A stretch of DNA of 64,000 nucleotides from CAZHCG01 sp046484285 (GTDB lineage Bacteria > Myxococcota_A > Polyangia > JAAYKL01): NCBI GenBank assembly GCA_046484285.1, contig JAWOBP010000088.1, positions 29,722-93,721 of the forward strand, written 5' to 3'. The notes under the pieces are model-generated. The model was given only the letters and a program-made list of their open reading frames with translations. It was not told where the DNA came from and did not search any database. This document shows positions 55,949-64,000 of this stretch, one piece after another. Position numbers and translations under genes: made by a program. Each line of letters opens with the position of its first letter. The stretch's first letter is position 1.

Positions 55949-57700
55949 TCAGAAGGCGTAGCTGGCCTGGAGGGCGAACCCGAAGCGCCGTCCCACCCCG
56001 CAGGGAATCGGCGGCGAATCGTCGCTGGGCTCGAGATCAGTGCAGTAGAGCGGCTTGGATGCGTCTCCGCCCGCCTCGATGCTGGCCGTGAGCGACAGCT
56101 CTACCATCTCGGCGATCGTGTAGGCCACGCCCGGCACGATTCCGAACGAGGCCATCGCGGCGCTCTGGGCCGTGCCGAGGTAGACGGTCGGCTGCAGCGC
56201 GAGCTGGATGCCGAGCGACTCGTCGAGCAGGCGATATTGCGCTCCCAGGTTGGGGATCATGAACATGCCCGCCGCCGAGAGATCCTCCTTCTCCTGGGTC
56301 TGTTGGTTGTCTTTCAAACCGTGCTCGTACTCGGTGTAGGACAGCACGGTCACCAGGTAGGTGATGTCCGCGTAGATGGTGAGGTGATCGATCGGGGCGA
56401 AGCTGGCGATGATCCCCGGCTCGATGCCCCACATCGTCGCGTCTCTCGTCTCGTGCACGTTCCGATCCCAGGAGCGAACCGGCAGGTAGAGGCTCGCCGC
56501 GCCGATTCCGCTCTGGAAGCGCTCGCCGCTGTGAGTCGGGAAGGTGACGCGCAGCGCCATCCCGATCCGGGCGATCTCCGAGCGGTGGAAGAGCGTCTTG
56601 ATGTCGAGCGACAGAAAACCGAAGGCCGCGCCGCTGTATGATGAGTCGTCGTAGACGTACTCGGCGGCGGTATCGTTCTCGGTGGGGTCGATCGTCTCGC
56701 CTTCGTTGGTTCCCTCGCGGTACTTCCAGAGCTGGTCGTGCGAGAGCTTCTCGGCGGTCAGCACCTCGACGCCGAGGCCGAGCTCGAGGAACTCCCAGGG
56801 CGACCAGGTGCCCCCGAGCAGCACGGAGAAGTCGGTGAGCTCGTAGTCGTTGAGCCCTTCGATCTCGCTGATGACCATCGCGTTGGCTGTGGTGGTCAGC
56901 ACTTCGTTGTAGACGCCGCTGTGCTCGAGGCCGAGCTGGATTCCGACCGACGAGCGGGCCAGGGTGGTGCGCGGGCTTCCCATCTCGCCGTCGAATCCCA
57001 GCGCCGGAAGGAAGCCGGAGTGCACGCGCTTATCCTCCTTGCTCGCCGCCAGCAGCTCCTCGTCTATCATCGAGCCTCCTCCGCCACCGGCGTCCAGGTA
57101 GCCGGGTGGGAGCTCGTTGCCCTCCTCGTCGTACTCCTTGCGCCGCGGGGGCTGCGGCTGTTGCGGCTGTTGCGGCTGTTGTTGCTGAGGTTGCCCTGGC
57201 GAGGCGGCCGCCGGTTGCCCCGTCTGAGCCTGTCCACCGGCGGGGGCCGGCCGAGACGGTGCCGCGGTACCGGGCGGCGCATGGCCGGACTTCTGCAGCG
57301 CAACGCGGGCCGCGGTGGCGACGCGATCGTCCTTGTCGTTCTGGGCGATCTGCATCAGCACCGGCACGCTGGCGGACTCGGCGCGCTTGGCCAGGATGTT
57401 GACCGCTTCGTAACGTATCCTGGGCTCGGGATCGTACTGCGCCGTCTCGGCAATCCACTTGCGGATGTTCTCGCCGGGCTCCTCGGCCAGTCTCCTCAGC
57501 GCGGCGAGGCGCACTCCCCTCTCCGAGGCCCTCAGGTTGGCCACGGCCTGATGCACCGACCATCCGCTCGAGTCCGGAACCTGGACCTGCTCCTGAGCAG
57601 GGGGAGGCGGCTGCCTGCCCTGCGAGCTGGCTGACAGCGGCGAGAGAAGGACGTAGAGCACCGCGAAGGCGGCTGGGAAGAACGGGGCTCGCGATCTCAT
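55949..57700 (-). CDS. HEAT-repeat / outer-membrane beta-barrel fusion protein
   Basis: 583 residues. A signal peptide (FAVLYVLLSPLSASSQ) is followed by HEAT-like repeats (about 48-140: ERGVRLAALRRLAEEPGENI, DPEPRIRYEAVNILAKRAES, DDRVATAARVALQKSG). A Gln/Pro linker comes next (microsatellite-like CTGTTGCGG at 57150-57180). Then a long beta-rich region (about 240-583) made of alternating strands ends in the C-terminal Phe typical of outer-membrane barrels (FALQASYAF). The HEAT part would sit in the periplasm. Function unknown; it converges with the PP2C gene. Confidence 0.75.
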   Translation of the reverse strand: MRSRAPFFPAAFAVLYVLLSPLSASSQGRQPPPPAQEQVQVPDSSGWSVHQAVANLRASERGVRLAALRRLAEEPGENIRKWIAETAQYDPEPRIRYEAVNILAKRAESASVPVLMQIAQNDKDDRVATAARVALQKSGHAPPGTAAPSRPAPAGGQAQTGQPAAASPGQPQQQQPQQPQQPQPPRRKEYDEEGNELPPGYLDAGGGGGSMIDEELLAASKEDKRVHSGFLPALGFDGEMGSPRTTLARSSVGIQLGLEHSGVYNEVLTTTANAMVISEIEGLNDYELTDFSVLLGGTWSPWEFLELGLGVEVLTAEKLSHDQLWKYREGTNEGETIDPTENDTAAEYVYDDSSYSGAAFGFLSLDIKTLFHRSEIARIGMALRVTFPTHSGERFQSGIGAASLYLPVRSWDRNVHETRDATMWGIEPGIIASFAPIDHLTIYADITYLVTVLSYTEYEHGLKDNQQTQEKEDLSAAGMFMIPNLGAQYRLLDESLGIQLALQPTVYLGTAQSAAMASFGIVPGVAYTIAEMVELSLTASIEAGGDASKPLYCTDLEPSDDSPPIPCGVGRRFGFALQASYAF

Positions 57701-57821
57701 TTGGCTCCTCCGTCAATGAATTTCATAGGCGACCATAAGTCATTTGTGCCGGCAAGGTGAAGTTCGAATGGTTTTGCGCAAACTATCCTCGCCGGCCGGT
57801 GGCGTCAATGCATCCAAACTG

Positions 57822-57842
57822 GGTGCCAGACACGCTGAAGCG
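57822..57842 (+). repeat. REP-like palindromic sequence, copy 1
   Basis: GGTGCCAGACACGCTGAAGC (plus G) is identical, except for one base, to 63655-63675. Its core GTGCC-A-GACAC is a small dyad. It lies 109 bp upstream of the REP-associated transposase relic, as expected for a RAYT gene flanked by REP sequences. Confidence 0.6.
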
Positions 57843-57950
57843 CGACGTGAGATGATGATCAGTTGATTGGAAAGTTCCGTTCCCGGCGGTTTTTCGCGCC
57901 AGGCCCAACTTTTTTGCAACCGAGCGGGACCAGCGTCCGATGTAAGGAGC

Positions 57951-58453
57951 ATGGGACATCCAATCAGAATCTATCAGCCGGGGATCGTCTACTCGATGGT
58001 CTCCAACATCGTCGACCGCCAGTTCATGTTCAAGCCGGACCACCACCCGGACAATCCGCTGCTGTCGCTCGAGAGCCCGCCCGAGGCCTTGTCGCCGGAC
58101 GTGGGTGCGGGTCAACGTGCGCGAGATGGAAGAGGGTTTCGCCGCCGAGCGGCGCAAGGAGGGCCGGCCGGCCCGGGGCGTGTGGCGTGCCCGCGCTGTA
58201 CGCGCTGGACCCGCGGGACCGCCCGAGCAGGCCGCGGGAGAAGAGCGGTCCCATCCTGCGGGTGCTGGCCTCGGACCCGGAGCTGAAGAAGCTTCGCGAG
58301 GAGCGGATCAGGGAGACAGAGCGGGAGCACCGGGAGGCGTCGCGGGATTACCTGGCCGGGGACTACTGGCGCGAGTTTCCGGTGGGGACGTTCAGGCCGC
58401 CGATCATCGAGCCGTACAGGCCCAAGGACCGGTACTGGAGCGGGTACGTCTAG
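57951..58453 (+). pseudogene. Decayed REP-associated tyrosine transposase (RAYT)
   Basis: Three pieces of one transposase lie in different frames. From ATG 57951: YQPGIVYSMVSNIVDRQFMF, a RAYT-like N-terminus. Then, near 58105, VRVNVREMEEGFAAERRKEG. Then, from about 58195 to stop 58453, ALYALDPRDRPSRP and the tail FPVGTFRPPIIEP. The central catalytic region (HxH and the nucleophilic Tyr) is missing, so there is an internal deletion plus at least two frameshifts. Known RAYTs mobilise REP palindromes; related palindromes are at 57822 and 63652-63886. Confidence 0.62.
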
Positions 58454-58474
58454 TGCCGTCACAAGCCCGGCACT
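58452..58474. terminator. Weak hairpin at convergent gene ends
   Basis: AGTGCCG and CGGCACT form a perfect 7-bp stem with a 9-nt loop. It spans the stop of the RAYT relic and the stop of the minus-strand ATPase gene. No T-tract follows on either side, so termination activity is uncertain. Confidence 0.3.
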
Positions 58475-59643
58475 GTCTGCGACAGGAAGCGGCGGTACGG
58501 GACCGCCAGCCCGGCGCCCTCGAATCTCTGTACGTGTTCCCCCTGGTAGATCACGTAGCTCTCAAGCGGTCGGGTCAGCAGCCGGCCGAGCTTCACCAGG
58601 CCCGAGAACATCCGCTCGTGCGCCTTTACGGCGGACTTGATCTCGATCCCGACCAGCTTGTCGCCAGTGTCGATCAACAGGTCGACCTCTACTCCGAAGG
58701 CGTCCCGGTAGGAGCTGATCCGCCACTGCCTGGCGAACAGCTTGTCGTAGTAGATGATTTGAAGGACCAGCCACTGCTCGAAGAGCCGCCCACGCTCTTC
58801 TCTGGAGAACGACCCTCGCGCCCTGCCGAGGATCGCGTTTCTGACCCCCGGATCGAAGAAAACGAAACGATCTTTCTGTCGGGCGCGACGACGCTCGTCC
58901 ACCTCCGAAAAGCTCGGTATGATCTCGACCAGCAGCGTGTCCGAAAGGATATCCATGTACCGTCGCACCGTCTCTTTGTTGATCTCCGCGTCGGACGCCA
59001 CCTTGGAGTAGTTGAGGTACTGGCCGCTCAACTCGGCGGCCAGATCGAGAAAACGGCCGTACGCCCCGATATCCCTGGTGAGCGCCTCGGCCTGGATCTC
59101 CTCTCGAAGATACCCCGCGGCGTAGGAGCGCAACAGCTCCGGCCCGTATTCCTCGGTGTAGACCTCCGGAAGGCAGCCGATCGACAAGGCGCGGTCGAGG
59201 TCGAAACGATCCTCGATCTCCCAGTAGACGAGAGGCGGCAGGAACTCCAGCAGTATTCGCCCGGGCAGCAGGTTGGCCTTTCCCCGCTTCAGCTTGCGCG
59301 CGGAGGACCCGGTCAGAAGAAACCGCAGCTTGCGGTTGCGATCCAAGATGGATTGTATCGTGTTTAACATCGAAGGAATTCGTTGAATCTCGTCGACGAG
59401 CACGGTCATCGACGAGGACGAAAAACCCGCGATGATCCGCTTGATCAGTCCCGAATCGGTGACGTGCTGCCGAAACACCTCCTCGTCGGCCAGGTCGACG
59501 ACGAAGTCAGGCCGCAGCTGGTTGCACAACGTGCTCTTGCCCACCTGGCGTGGACCGAGCAGGAGGAAGCTCTTGGGATGTTTTTTCAGCCTGCTTTTCA
59601 GAATTCTGTCTATCATGTATGTCATTTTCAATGAAAACGACAT
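58459..59643 (-). CDS. AAA ATPase with DUF4143 (archaeal-type ATPase family)
   Basis: 394 residues from ATG 59643; ATG 59625 and 59616 (MIDRILKSRLKK) are also possible, and none has a strong Shine-Dalgarno. Walker A LLLGPRQVGKST, Walker B TVLVDEIQRIP and sensor RFLLTGSSARKLKRG lie in the first 130 residues. The C-terminal DUF4143 has a restriction-endonuclease-like core (FGVEVDLLIDTGDKLVGIEI followed by KSA; D…E-x-K). These proteins are abundant, patchily distributed and often linked to mobile DNA or toxin-antitoxin-like functions. It lies next to the RAYT relic and is less GC-rich than its neighbours. Confidence 0.9.
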   Translation of the reverse strand: MSFSLKMTYMIDRILKSRLKKHPKSFLLLGPRQVGKSTLCNQLRPDFVVDLADEEVFRQHVTDSGLIKRIIAGFSSSSMTVLVDEIQRIPSMLNTIQSILDRNRKLRFLLTGSSARKLKRGKANLLPGRILLEFLPPLVYWEIEDRFDLDRALSIGCLPEVYTEEYGPELLRSYAAGYLREEIQAEALTRDIGAYGRFLDLAAELSGQYLNYSKVASDAEINKETVRRYMDILSDTLLVEIIPSFSEVDERRRARQKDRFVFFDPGVRNAILGRARGSFSREERGRLFEQWLVLQIIYYDKLFARQWRISSYRDAFGVEVDLLIDTGDKLVGIEIKSAVKAHERMFSGLVKLGRLLTRPLESYVIYQGEHVQRFEGAGLAVPYRRFLSQTVPGL

Positions 59644-59691
59644 ACCATGCAACTCTTTTTCAAAAAATGGCGGCAGCCCTCCGGATGGTGG

Positions 59692-60462
59692 CTAGAAACC
59701 GTACTTGACCGCGATTCCGAAGTGCACCAGGAAGGGGCCTTCGTCGATGTCGTAAGCGTAGTAGCCGGGGCGGGGGTCTTGCAGTGACTGCTCCAGGTCG
59801 TCGGGATCGTCGCAGTCCTTCTCCTCCGGCACGCCGAAGGTGCCCGCGTCCTCGACATCGTAGCAGGCCCGGATCCAGACCGGCATGCCCAACCTGAAGT
59901 AGATCCCCAGCGCGAAAGTCGGCGCCGAGGAGAACAGGTACAAGTCGGCGCCGGTGCGCAGCTCGAAATCGAGGCCGTGGTGCGTGGTGTGGATGTCGAA
60001 GCCGTCCACGTCGCTCCAGAAGCCCAGGTAGGCGTAGCCGATTCCCAGCCCCAGGTGGGCGTCCATCCAGCCGGTGATCGGAGCGTGGAACGATCCGGCG
60101 CCGATCAGCTGGAACAGCATCCCGCGGTCGTCGTCGATGTCGGCGTCCCGCCACCAGCCGTCCACGTCTGTATTGACATAGGCCATCCCGGCGTCGACCG
60201 AGATCACCAGGTTCGATATCGGGCGCCAGTAGCCGCCCGCAAAGCCGGCGAACGAGCCGAAGAAGCTGGTATCCCACGTATGGTCGCAGTAGTCGTCCGT
60301 GCAGTCGACGCCGCCCAGGCCAGCGGCCACACCGAAGCCGGTGCGTTTCTCCCAGGCCGATCCGCCGGTGATGTCCCAGCCGAGCGAGACGTCCTTGGCC
60401 GCGGCGACCGAGGGCGGGGTCACGGCGACAAACGAAAAGACGAAAATGAGCAAACCGCGCAT
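59692..60462 (-). CDS. Outer-membrane beta-barrel protein
   Basis: 256 residues. A signal peptide (LLIFVFSFVAVTPPSVAAA) precedes alternating amphipathic strands (LVISVDAGMAYVNTDVDGWW, FELRTGADLYLFSSAPTFAL) that end in the barrel signature FGIAVKYGF. Four Cys (GVDCTDDYC, IRACYDVE, EKDCDDP) may form disulfides in loops. No family is recognised. It is divergent from the EamA transporter gene. Confidence 0.75.
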   Translation of the reverse strand: MRGLLIFVFSFVAVTPPSVAAAKDVSLGWDITGGSAWEKRTGFGVAAGLGGVDCTDDYCDHTWDTSFFGSFAGFAGGYWRPISNLVISVDAGMAYVNTDVDGWWRDADIDDDRGMLFQLIGAGSFHAPITGWMDAHLGLGIGYAYLGFWSDVDGFDIHTTHHGLDFELRTGADLYLFSSAPTFALGIYFRLGMPVWIRACYDVEDAGTFGVPEEKDCDDPDDLEQSLQDPRPGYYAYDIDEGPFLVHFGIAVKYGF

Positions 60463-60580
60463 CGATCAACCTCCCGAGCCGGGTGTGCATCGAAACCAAC
60501 TTGCATTTTGCACGCGGGCTCGAACCGGGTCAAATACCGCGGTCGACACTCCAGCGGGGAGAGAGCATACTCCCGGCGCG

Positions 60581-61465
60581 ATGCGACCGCAGGTCAAAGC
60601 CGCCCTGATCCTTTCGTCCGCGATGCTGTCCTTCTCGCTGATGGGCGCACTGGTCAAGGTGGCCGGGGAGACGATTCCCTCGGTGGAGATGGTCTTCTTC
60701 CGCGGGATCGTCGGTCTGCCGATCCTGGCCGTGCTGGCCCGCTGGCGGGGGATCTCGCTGGCGGGCAGACGCCGCGGTTTGCTGCTGCTGCGCGGCTGCT
60801 TCGGCAGCGCGGCGCTGATGCTGTTCTTCTATGCGATCGCCAACATCCCGGTCGGCACCGCGATCCTGCTCAACCAGTCCGCGCCGATCTTCGTGCTGCC
60901 CCTGGCCGCGATCGTGCTGCGCGAGCGGATCGGCTGGAAGCACGCTTTGCTGGTGCTGATCGCCCTGGGCGGAGTGACGCTGGTGCTGCGCCCCACGGCC
61001 GATTCGGTGAGCTGGCCCGCCGTCGCCGCGCTGGTCTCCGCCGTGCTGGCGGCCGTGGCCTACGTGCTGATTCGCGTCTTGACCGCAAGCGAGCGATCTT
61101 TGACGATTGTCTTCTGGTTCACGGCGACCGCCACGCTTTCATCCGTTCCGCTGATGCTGCCCGTCTTCGAGCTGCCGGACGCGCGTACGGCCGCGGTGCT
61201 GGTCTCGATGGGAGCGCTGGCCGCGCTGGGCCAGATCCTGATGACGGTCGCCTACCGCCACGGCGAGGCCGGCAGGCTGGCCGCGATCGGCAGCCTGGGC
61301 GCGGTCTTCGGCGCCGGCTGGGACCTGCTGCTCTGGAGCCACCTCCCCGACGCGCCGACCGCGCTGGGGGGAGGGATCGCGATCGCGGCCTGCGCGGCGC
61401 TGCAGGTCATTCGCGCACCGAGAGGCACGCCGGCCGACGGCGCGGGAGGACCCCCGCCACGCTGA
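60581..61465 (+). CDS. EamA/DMT-family transporter
   Basis: 294 residues with ten predicted TM segments in two EamA repeats. Signature stretches: MVFFRGIVGLPILAVLARW, IANIPVGTAILLNQSAPIFV and LPLAAIVLRERIGWKHALLV; the second repeat has GALAALGQILMTVAYRHGEA. It probably exports small metabolites; substrate unknown. No clear Shine-Dalgarno precedes ATG 60581. Its end nearly abuts the end of the hybrid kinase gene. Confidence 0.92.
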   Translation: MRPQVKAALILSSAMLSFSLMGALVKVAGETIPSVEMVFFRGIVGLPILAVLARWRGISLAGRRRGLLLLRGCFGSAALMLFFYAIANIPVGTAILLNQSAPIFVLPLAAIVLRERIGWKHALLVLIALGGVTLVLRPTADSVSWPAVAALVSAVLAAVAYVLIRVLTASERSLTIVFWFTATATLSSVPLMLPVFELPDARTAAVLVSMGALAALGQILMTVAYRHGEAGRLAAIGSLGAVFGAGWDLLLWSHLPDAPTALGGGIAIAACAALQVIRAPRGTPADGAGGPPPR

Positions 61466-61469
61466 GACG

Positions 61470-63428
61470 CTACTCGTCCAGCGCGGCTCTCACCTTGCCC
61501 GCCAGCTCCGAGGCGGTGAACGGCTTGCTCACGAAGTGTATTTCCGGATCCAGCGATCCGTGCTGCGCGATCTCGTCGCCGGTGTAGCCCGACATGTACA
61601 GCACTCTGATCTTCGGCCAGCGCTCCGCCAATCGCTCGGCCAGCTGCTCGCCGCTCATCTGCGGCATCACCATATCGGTCAGCACCAGGTCGATCTCTCC
61701 GTCGTGCTGCTCGCAGATCAACAGCGCCTCGCCGGCGTTGGCCGCCGACAGCACGCGGTAGCCCGACGCGCGCAGTACGCGCTCGGCGATGCGCCGCACC
61801 ATCTGCTCGTCCTCGACCACCAGCACCGTCTCCCCGCCGGCGATCTGCGCCGGCAGCGAGCTGCGTCGCCTGCGTCGCGGGGGGCCGTCCACCCGCGGTA
61901 GAAAGACCTCGAAGGTGGTTCCGCGCCCCGGATCGCTCTCGACCCTGATCTGGCCGCCGCTCTGCTTGACGATCCCGTAGACGGTGGAAAGGCCCAGCCC
62001 GGTGCCCTTGCTCTTCTCCTTGGTGGTGAAGAACGGATCGAAGATGCGCTCGAGCGTCTCTGTGTCCATCCCGCAACCATTGTCGCTCACGGACAGCACC
62101 ACGTAGCGGCCGGGCTCGACTCCGTCCGCCTCTCCGGCGCGATCCCCGTCCAGCTCGACCTCGGCGGTGGACAGCGTCAGCTCGCCGCCCGTCGGCATCG
62201 CGTCGCGGGCGTTGAGCGCCAGGTTGACGATCACCTGCTCGAGCTGACTGAGATCGGCCTTCACGCAGCCGAGCGGCTCCCCGCGCCGGACCGTGATCTC
62301 GATGTGCTCGCCCAGCAGGCGGCGCAGCATGCTCTCCAGGCCGGTGATCACCGCTCCGAAATCCAGCACCTCGGGATCCATGACCTGCTTGCGGCCGAAG
62401 GCCAGCAGCTGGCGGGTCAGGCCTGCCGCGCGCCGGGTCGCGTCGCGGATCTGGATCAGGTCCTCGCGGATCGGATCCGACTCGCGCAGCTCGCCGGCCG
62501 CCAACTCGGCGTAGCTGTCGATCGCGGTCAGCAAGTTGTTGAAGTCGTGCGCCACTCCGCCCGCAAGCTGGCCGACGGCCTCCATCTTCTGCGAGGCGCG
62601 CAGCTGATCCTCGATTCGCTTGCGCTCGGTCAGGTCGACCAGCACCCCGGTCAGACCCTCGAGACGCCCGCCGATCTCGAGCGGGCGGACCGAGGTGCGC
62701 ACGTGGCGCACGCGGCCCTGCTTGTCGTAGGCGCGGAAATCGCGGGACTCGATCCCGCCGGCCAGCGTCTCCCGCAGCCCCTCCAGCAGTCGCTCCACGT
62801 CGTCGGGGTGGACGAAGCGAGAGAACGGCAGGCCCACCACCTCGTCCACGCTGTATCCGTACTTCTCGATCGCCGAGCTGATGTACTGGATGCGCGCCTC
62901 GAGGTCGAGCATGAAGACCACGTCGTCGAGGTTCTCCACCAGGCTGCGGTAACGCTCCTCGGAGCGCTCCAGCTTCCGCCGCAGGCGCTTGCGCGCCGTG
63001 ATGTCGATGATGAACCCCTCCAGCAAGACGGAGCCGTCCTGGTCGTCGCGAACGGCGCTGCCCCGCTCCCAGACCCACTTCTCCCTGCCGCCGGCGCCCC
63101 GGATGCGGTACTCGAGCACGAACGGCTCGCGCCCGGCCACCGCGGCCTGCACCTCGTTCCAGACGCGCTCTTTGTCTTCCGAGTGGATCAGCTCCCCGTA
63201 CGAGACCCGGGCGTTGTCCAGGATCTCCTCGGGTAAATAGCCGGTCAGATCCAGGCAGCCGCGGCTGACGATCTTCATCGTCCAGCTGCGGTCGTTGCGG
63301 CAGCGGTAGGCCATGCCCGGCAGGTGGTCGAACAACGTGGCGAGCTGCCGCCGGCTCTCGCGCAGCTTCTCCTCGGCGGAGGCGTCCTCGCGGGGCGAGA
63401 CCCGTTCGCGCTCGTCCGTCTCCTTCAT
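61470..63428 (-). CDS. Cytoplasmic PAS hybrid histidine kinase with receiver
   Basis: 652 residues, no TM. Two PAS/PAC units (about 25-155: LFDHLPGMAYRCRNDRSWTM; about 160-280: SLVENLDDVVFMLDLEARIQ) are followed by HisKA with GQLAGGVAHDFNNLL (phospho-His near 294). HATPase_c motifs are VNLALNARDAMP, SVSDNGCGMD and GTGLGLSTVYG. A C-terminal receiver has LVLTDMVMPQM (Asp near 583) and FVSKPF. It senses a soluble or redox cue through PAS and autophosphorylates; no partner regulator is adjacent. ATG 63428 is preferred over 63491. Confidence 0.94.
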   Translation of the reverse strand: MKETDERERVSPREDASAEEKLRESRRQLATLFDHLPGMAYRCRNDRSWTMKIVSRGCLDLTGYLPEEILDNARVSYGELIHSEDKERVWNEVQAAVAGREPFVLEYRIRGAGGREKWVWERGSAVRDDQDGSVLLEGFIIDITARKRLRRKLERSEERYRSLVENLDDVVFMLDLEARIQYISSAIEKYGYSVDEVVGLPFSRFVHPDDVERLLEGLRETLAGGIESRDFRAYDKQGRVRHVRTSVRPLEIGGRLEGLTGVLVDLTERKRIEDQLRASQKMEAVGQLAGGVAHDFNNLLTAIDSYAELAAGELRESDPIREDLIQIRDATRRAAGLTRQLLAFGRKQVMDPEVLDFGAVITGLESMLRRLLGEHIEITVRRGEPLGCVKADLSQLEQVIVNLALNARDAMPTGGELTLSTAEVELDGDRAGEADGVEPGRYVVLSVSDNGCGMDTETLERIFDPFFTTKEKSKGTGLGLSTVYGIVKQSGGQIRVESDPGRGTTFEVFLPRVDGPPRRRRRSSLPAQIAGGETVLVVEDEQMVRRIAERVLRASGYRVLSAANAGEALLICEQHDGEIDLVLTDMVMPQMSGEQLAERLAERWPKIRVLYMSGYTGDEIAQHGSLDPEIHFVSKPFTASELAGKVRAALDE

Positions 63429-63651
63429 CGCGCCCCTTTTTTTGCCCGGTGAGCTCTGAATAGATGATAACATGGCTGCTCCAAGCAGCAATTCGCGGCT
63501 CGACGGAACTTGCGCAACCCGCGCTGTAGGGTTTTCTGAGAGGCGCCGAGTCGCACCGGCGGGCAGCCCCGGGCGTCTTCGAGACAGGGACGAGGCGGAT
63601 CGGCGCTTTCGAAAGGGCGCGCGGCGGGTGGCGTAGCGATGGGCGCGCAGA

Positions 63652-63886
63652 CCGGGTGTCAGACACGCTGAAGCGGCGCCGCCGGGAGCGGCGCCGGGCG
63701 CGGGGGTGTGCCCGAAGCCGGATTTCTCGACAGAAACGAGTGATCTCGGGGGGCGAGCCGGGGCGAGAATCGGCCGCAGGCGACCGATTCGGGGCGCGGA
63801 TAGCCGAGATGTCAGGCAGCAGCCCGGCCGGATGTGCTTCGGCCGGCGAATGCCGCCGCGGTTTGTTCTTGGTGTCTGACACCCGG
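63652..63886. repeat. Inverted-repeat (REP doublet / MITE-like) element
   Basis: CCGGGTGTCAGACAC (63652-63666) and its exact complement GTGTCTGACACCCGG (63872-63886) bracket 205 bp without a supported gene. Each arm holds a GTGTC-A/T-GACAC dyad. The left arm extends into GCTGAAGCG, shared with the copy beside the RAYT relic at 57822. The layout suggests a REP doublet moved by a RAYT. Confidence 0.6.
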
Positions 63887-63904
63887 GCCTGACGCAGATC
63901 CAGG

Positions 63905-64000
63905 CCCCCGGCCCGAAACGATCCGCACCGGGTAGTCGTCCCGTCCCCGCCCGCGCCGCTGCTCGAGAGAGCTCGCCAACCGCTCGTCGGGCAGCGCGTC
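63905..64000 (-). pseudogene. Transposase-like fragment at the window edge
   Basis: The minus strand from 64000 reads DALPDERLASSLEQRRGRGR, then DDYPVR, then loses similarity at about 63920, 34 bp from the inverted repeat. The RGRGRDDYPVR stretch is characteristic, as I recall, of a transposase family whose next residues (AMWN…) are absent here. The upstream part lies beyond the window. DALPD is shared with the fragment at 37765-37860. Confidence 0.4.

Noticed and set aside
57822..58453. Intact transposon carrying the RAYT gene
   Set aside because: The transposase lacks its catalytic centre and is frameshifted, and no matching right-end palindrome was found near 58460.
61252..63882. 876-codon open frame opposite the hybrid kinase
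   Set aside because: It is a high-GC shadow: the translation is Arg/Gly/Ala-rich without domains, while the overlapping frame encodes a complete PAS-HisKA-HATPase-receiver protein.

Overview
The window is high-GC, gene-dense, Gram-negative chromosomal DNA. It most resembles a Myxococcota (former Deltaproteobacteria) genome. The evidence is many predicted lipoproteins, Asp/Ser/Thr-rich stalk proteins with MopE-like DCDG motifs, degenerate Ser/Thr kinases fused to long repeat regions, an FHA protein, a PP2C phosphatase, a homologue of the MXAN_5187 family, and an extended SecA. A class I hybrid-cluster protein and a relic of a cytochrome c nitrite reductase suggest an anaerobic or facultative nitrogen-oxide metabolism. 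I see no rRNA, tRNA, CRISPR array or intact insertion sequence.

Layout: 1-8 kb (mostly minus) holds a nuclease-helicase fusion (cut by the window edge), MurA with Asp in place of the fosfomycin-target Cys, two small secreted proteins, and a tight five-gene operon of FHA protein, TPR lipoprotein, CpaF-like ATPase, membrane protein and carboxypeptidase-regulatory-like lipoprotein. 8-15.6 kb (plus) holds a propeller-like lipoprotein, then a KinB/AlgB-like histidine kinase and sigma54 activator. These are followed by a strong sigma54 promoter, with an upstream inverted repeat, driving a four-Cys protein, TrkH and TrkA. 15.6-23.6 kb holds hcp (minus) behind a truncated nrfA tail, two paralogous TetR genes with related palindromic operators, a cupin, and an RND efflux pair.

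23.6-35 kb mixes stalk lipoproteins and a PhoU-like protein with housekeeping genes (nth, secA, a probable mtaB, thioredoxin), a CAP-domain lipoprotein, and an unusual protein made of eight tandem 'TWTW' zinc-finger-like repeats, translationally coupled to mtaB. 35-50 kb holds a zinc-ribbon pseudokinase, an aromatic-rich lipoprotein divergent from an LpxL-type acyltransferase, the MXAN_5187-like membrane protein, a GbsR/MarR regulator, and a 1781-residue protein joining an effector-associated (death-like) domain, a pseudokinase and a very long TPR array. 50-64 kb holds PEBP, acylphosphatase, SGNH hydrolase, a CNT nucleoside transporter, a large MopE-like lipoprotein, PP2C, outer-membrane proteins (one with HEAT repeats), a DUF4143 ATPase, an EamA transporter and a PAS hybrid kinase. 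Decayed mobile DNA lies around 37.8, 57.8-58.5 and 63.6-64 kb (a REP-associated transposase relic, REP-like palindromes and two transposase fragments).

The best candidates for undescribed biology are the TWTW repeat protein, the EAD-pseudokinase-TPR protein (with a second pseudokinase and a PP2C nearby), the sigma54-controlled four-Cys/Trk operon, and the FHA-CpaF mini-operon that lacks the rest of a Tad machine. All assignments come from reading the sequence; no database search was run.
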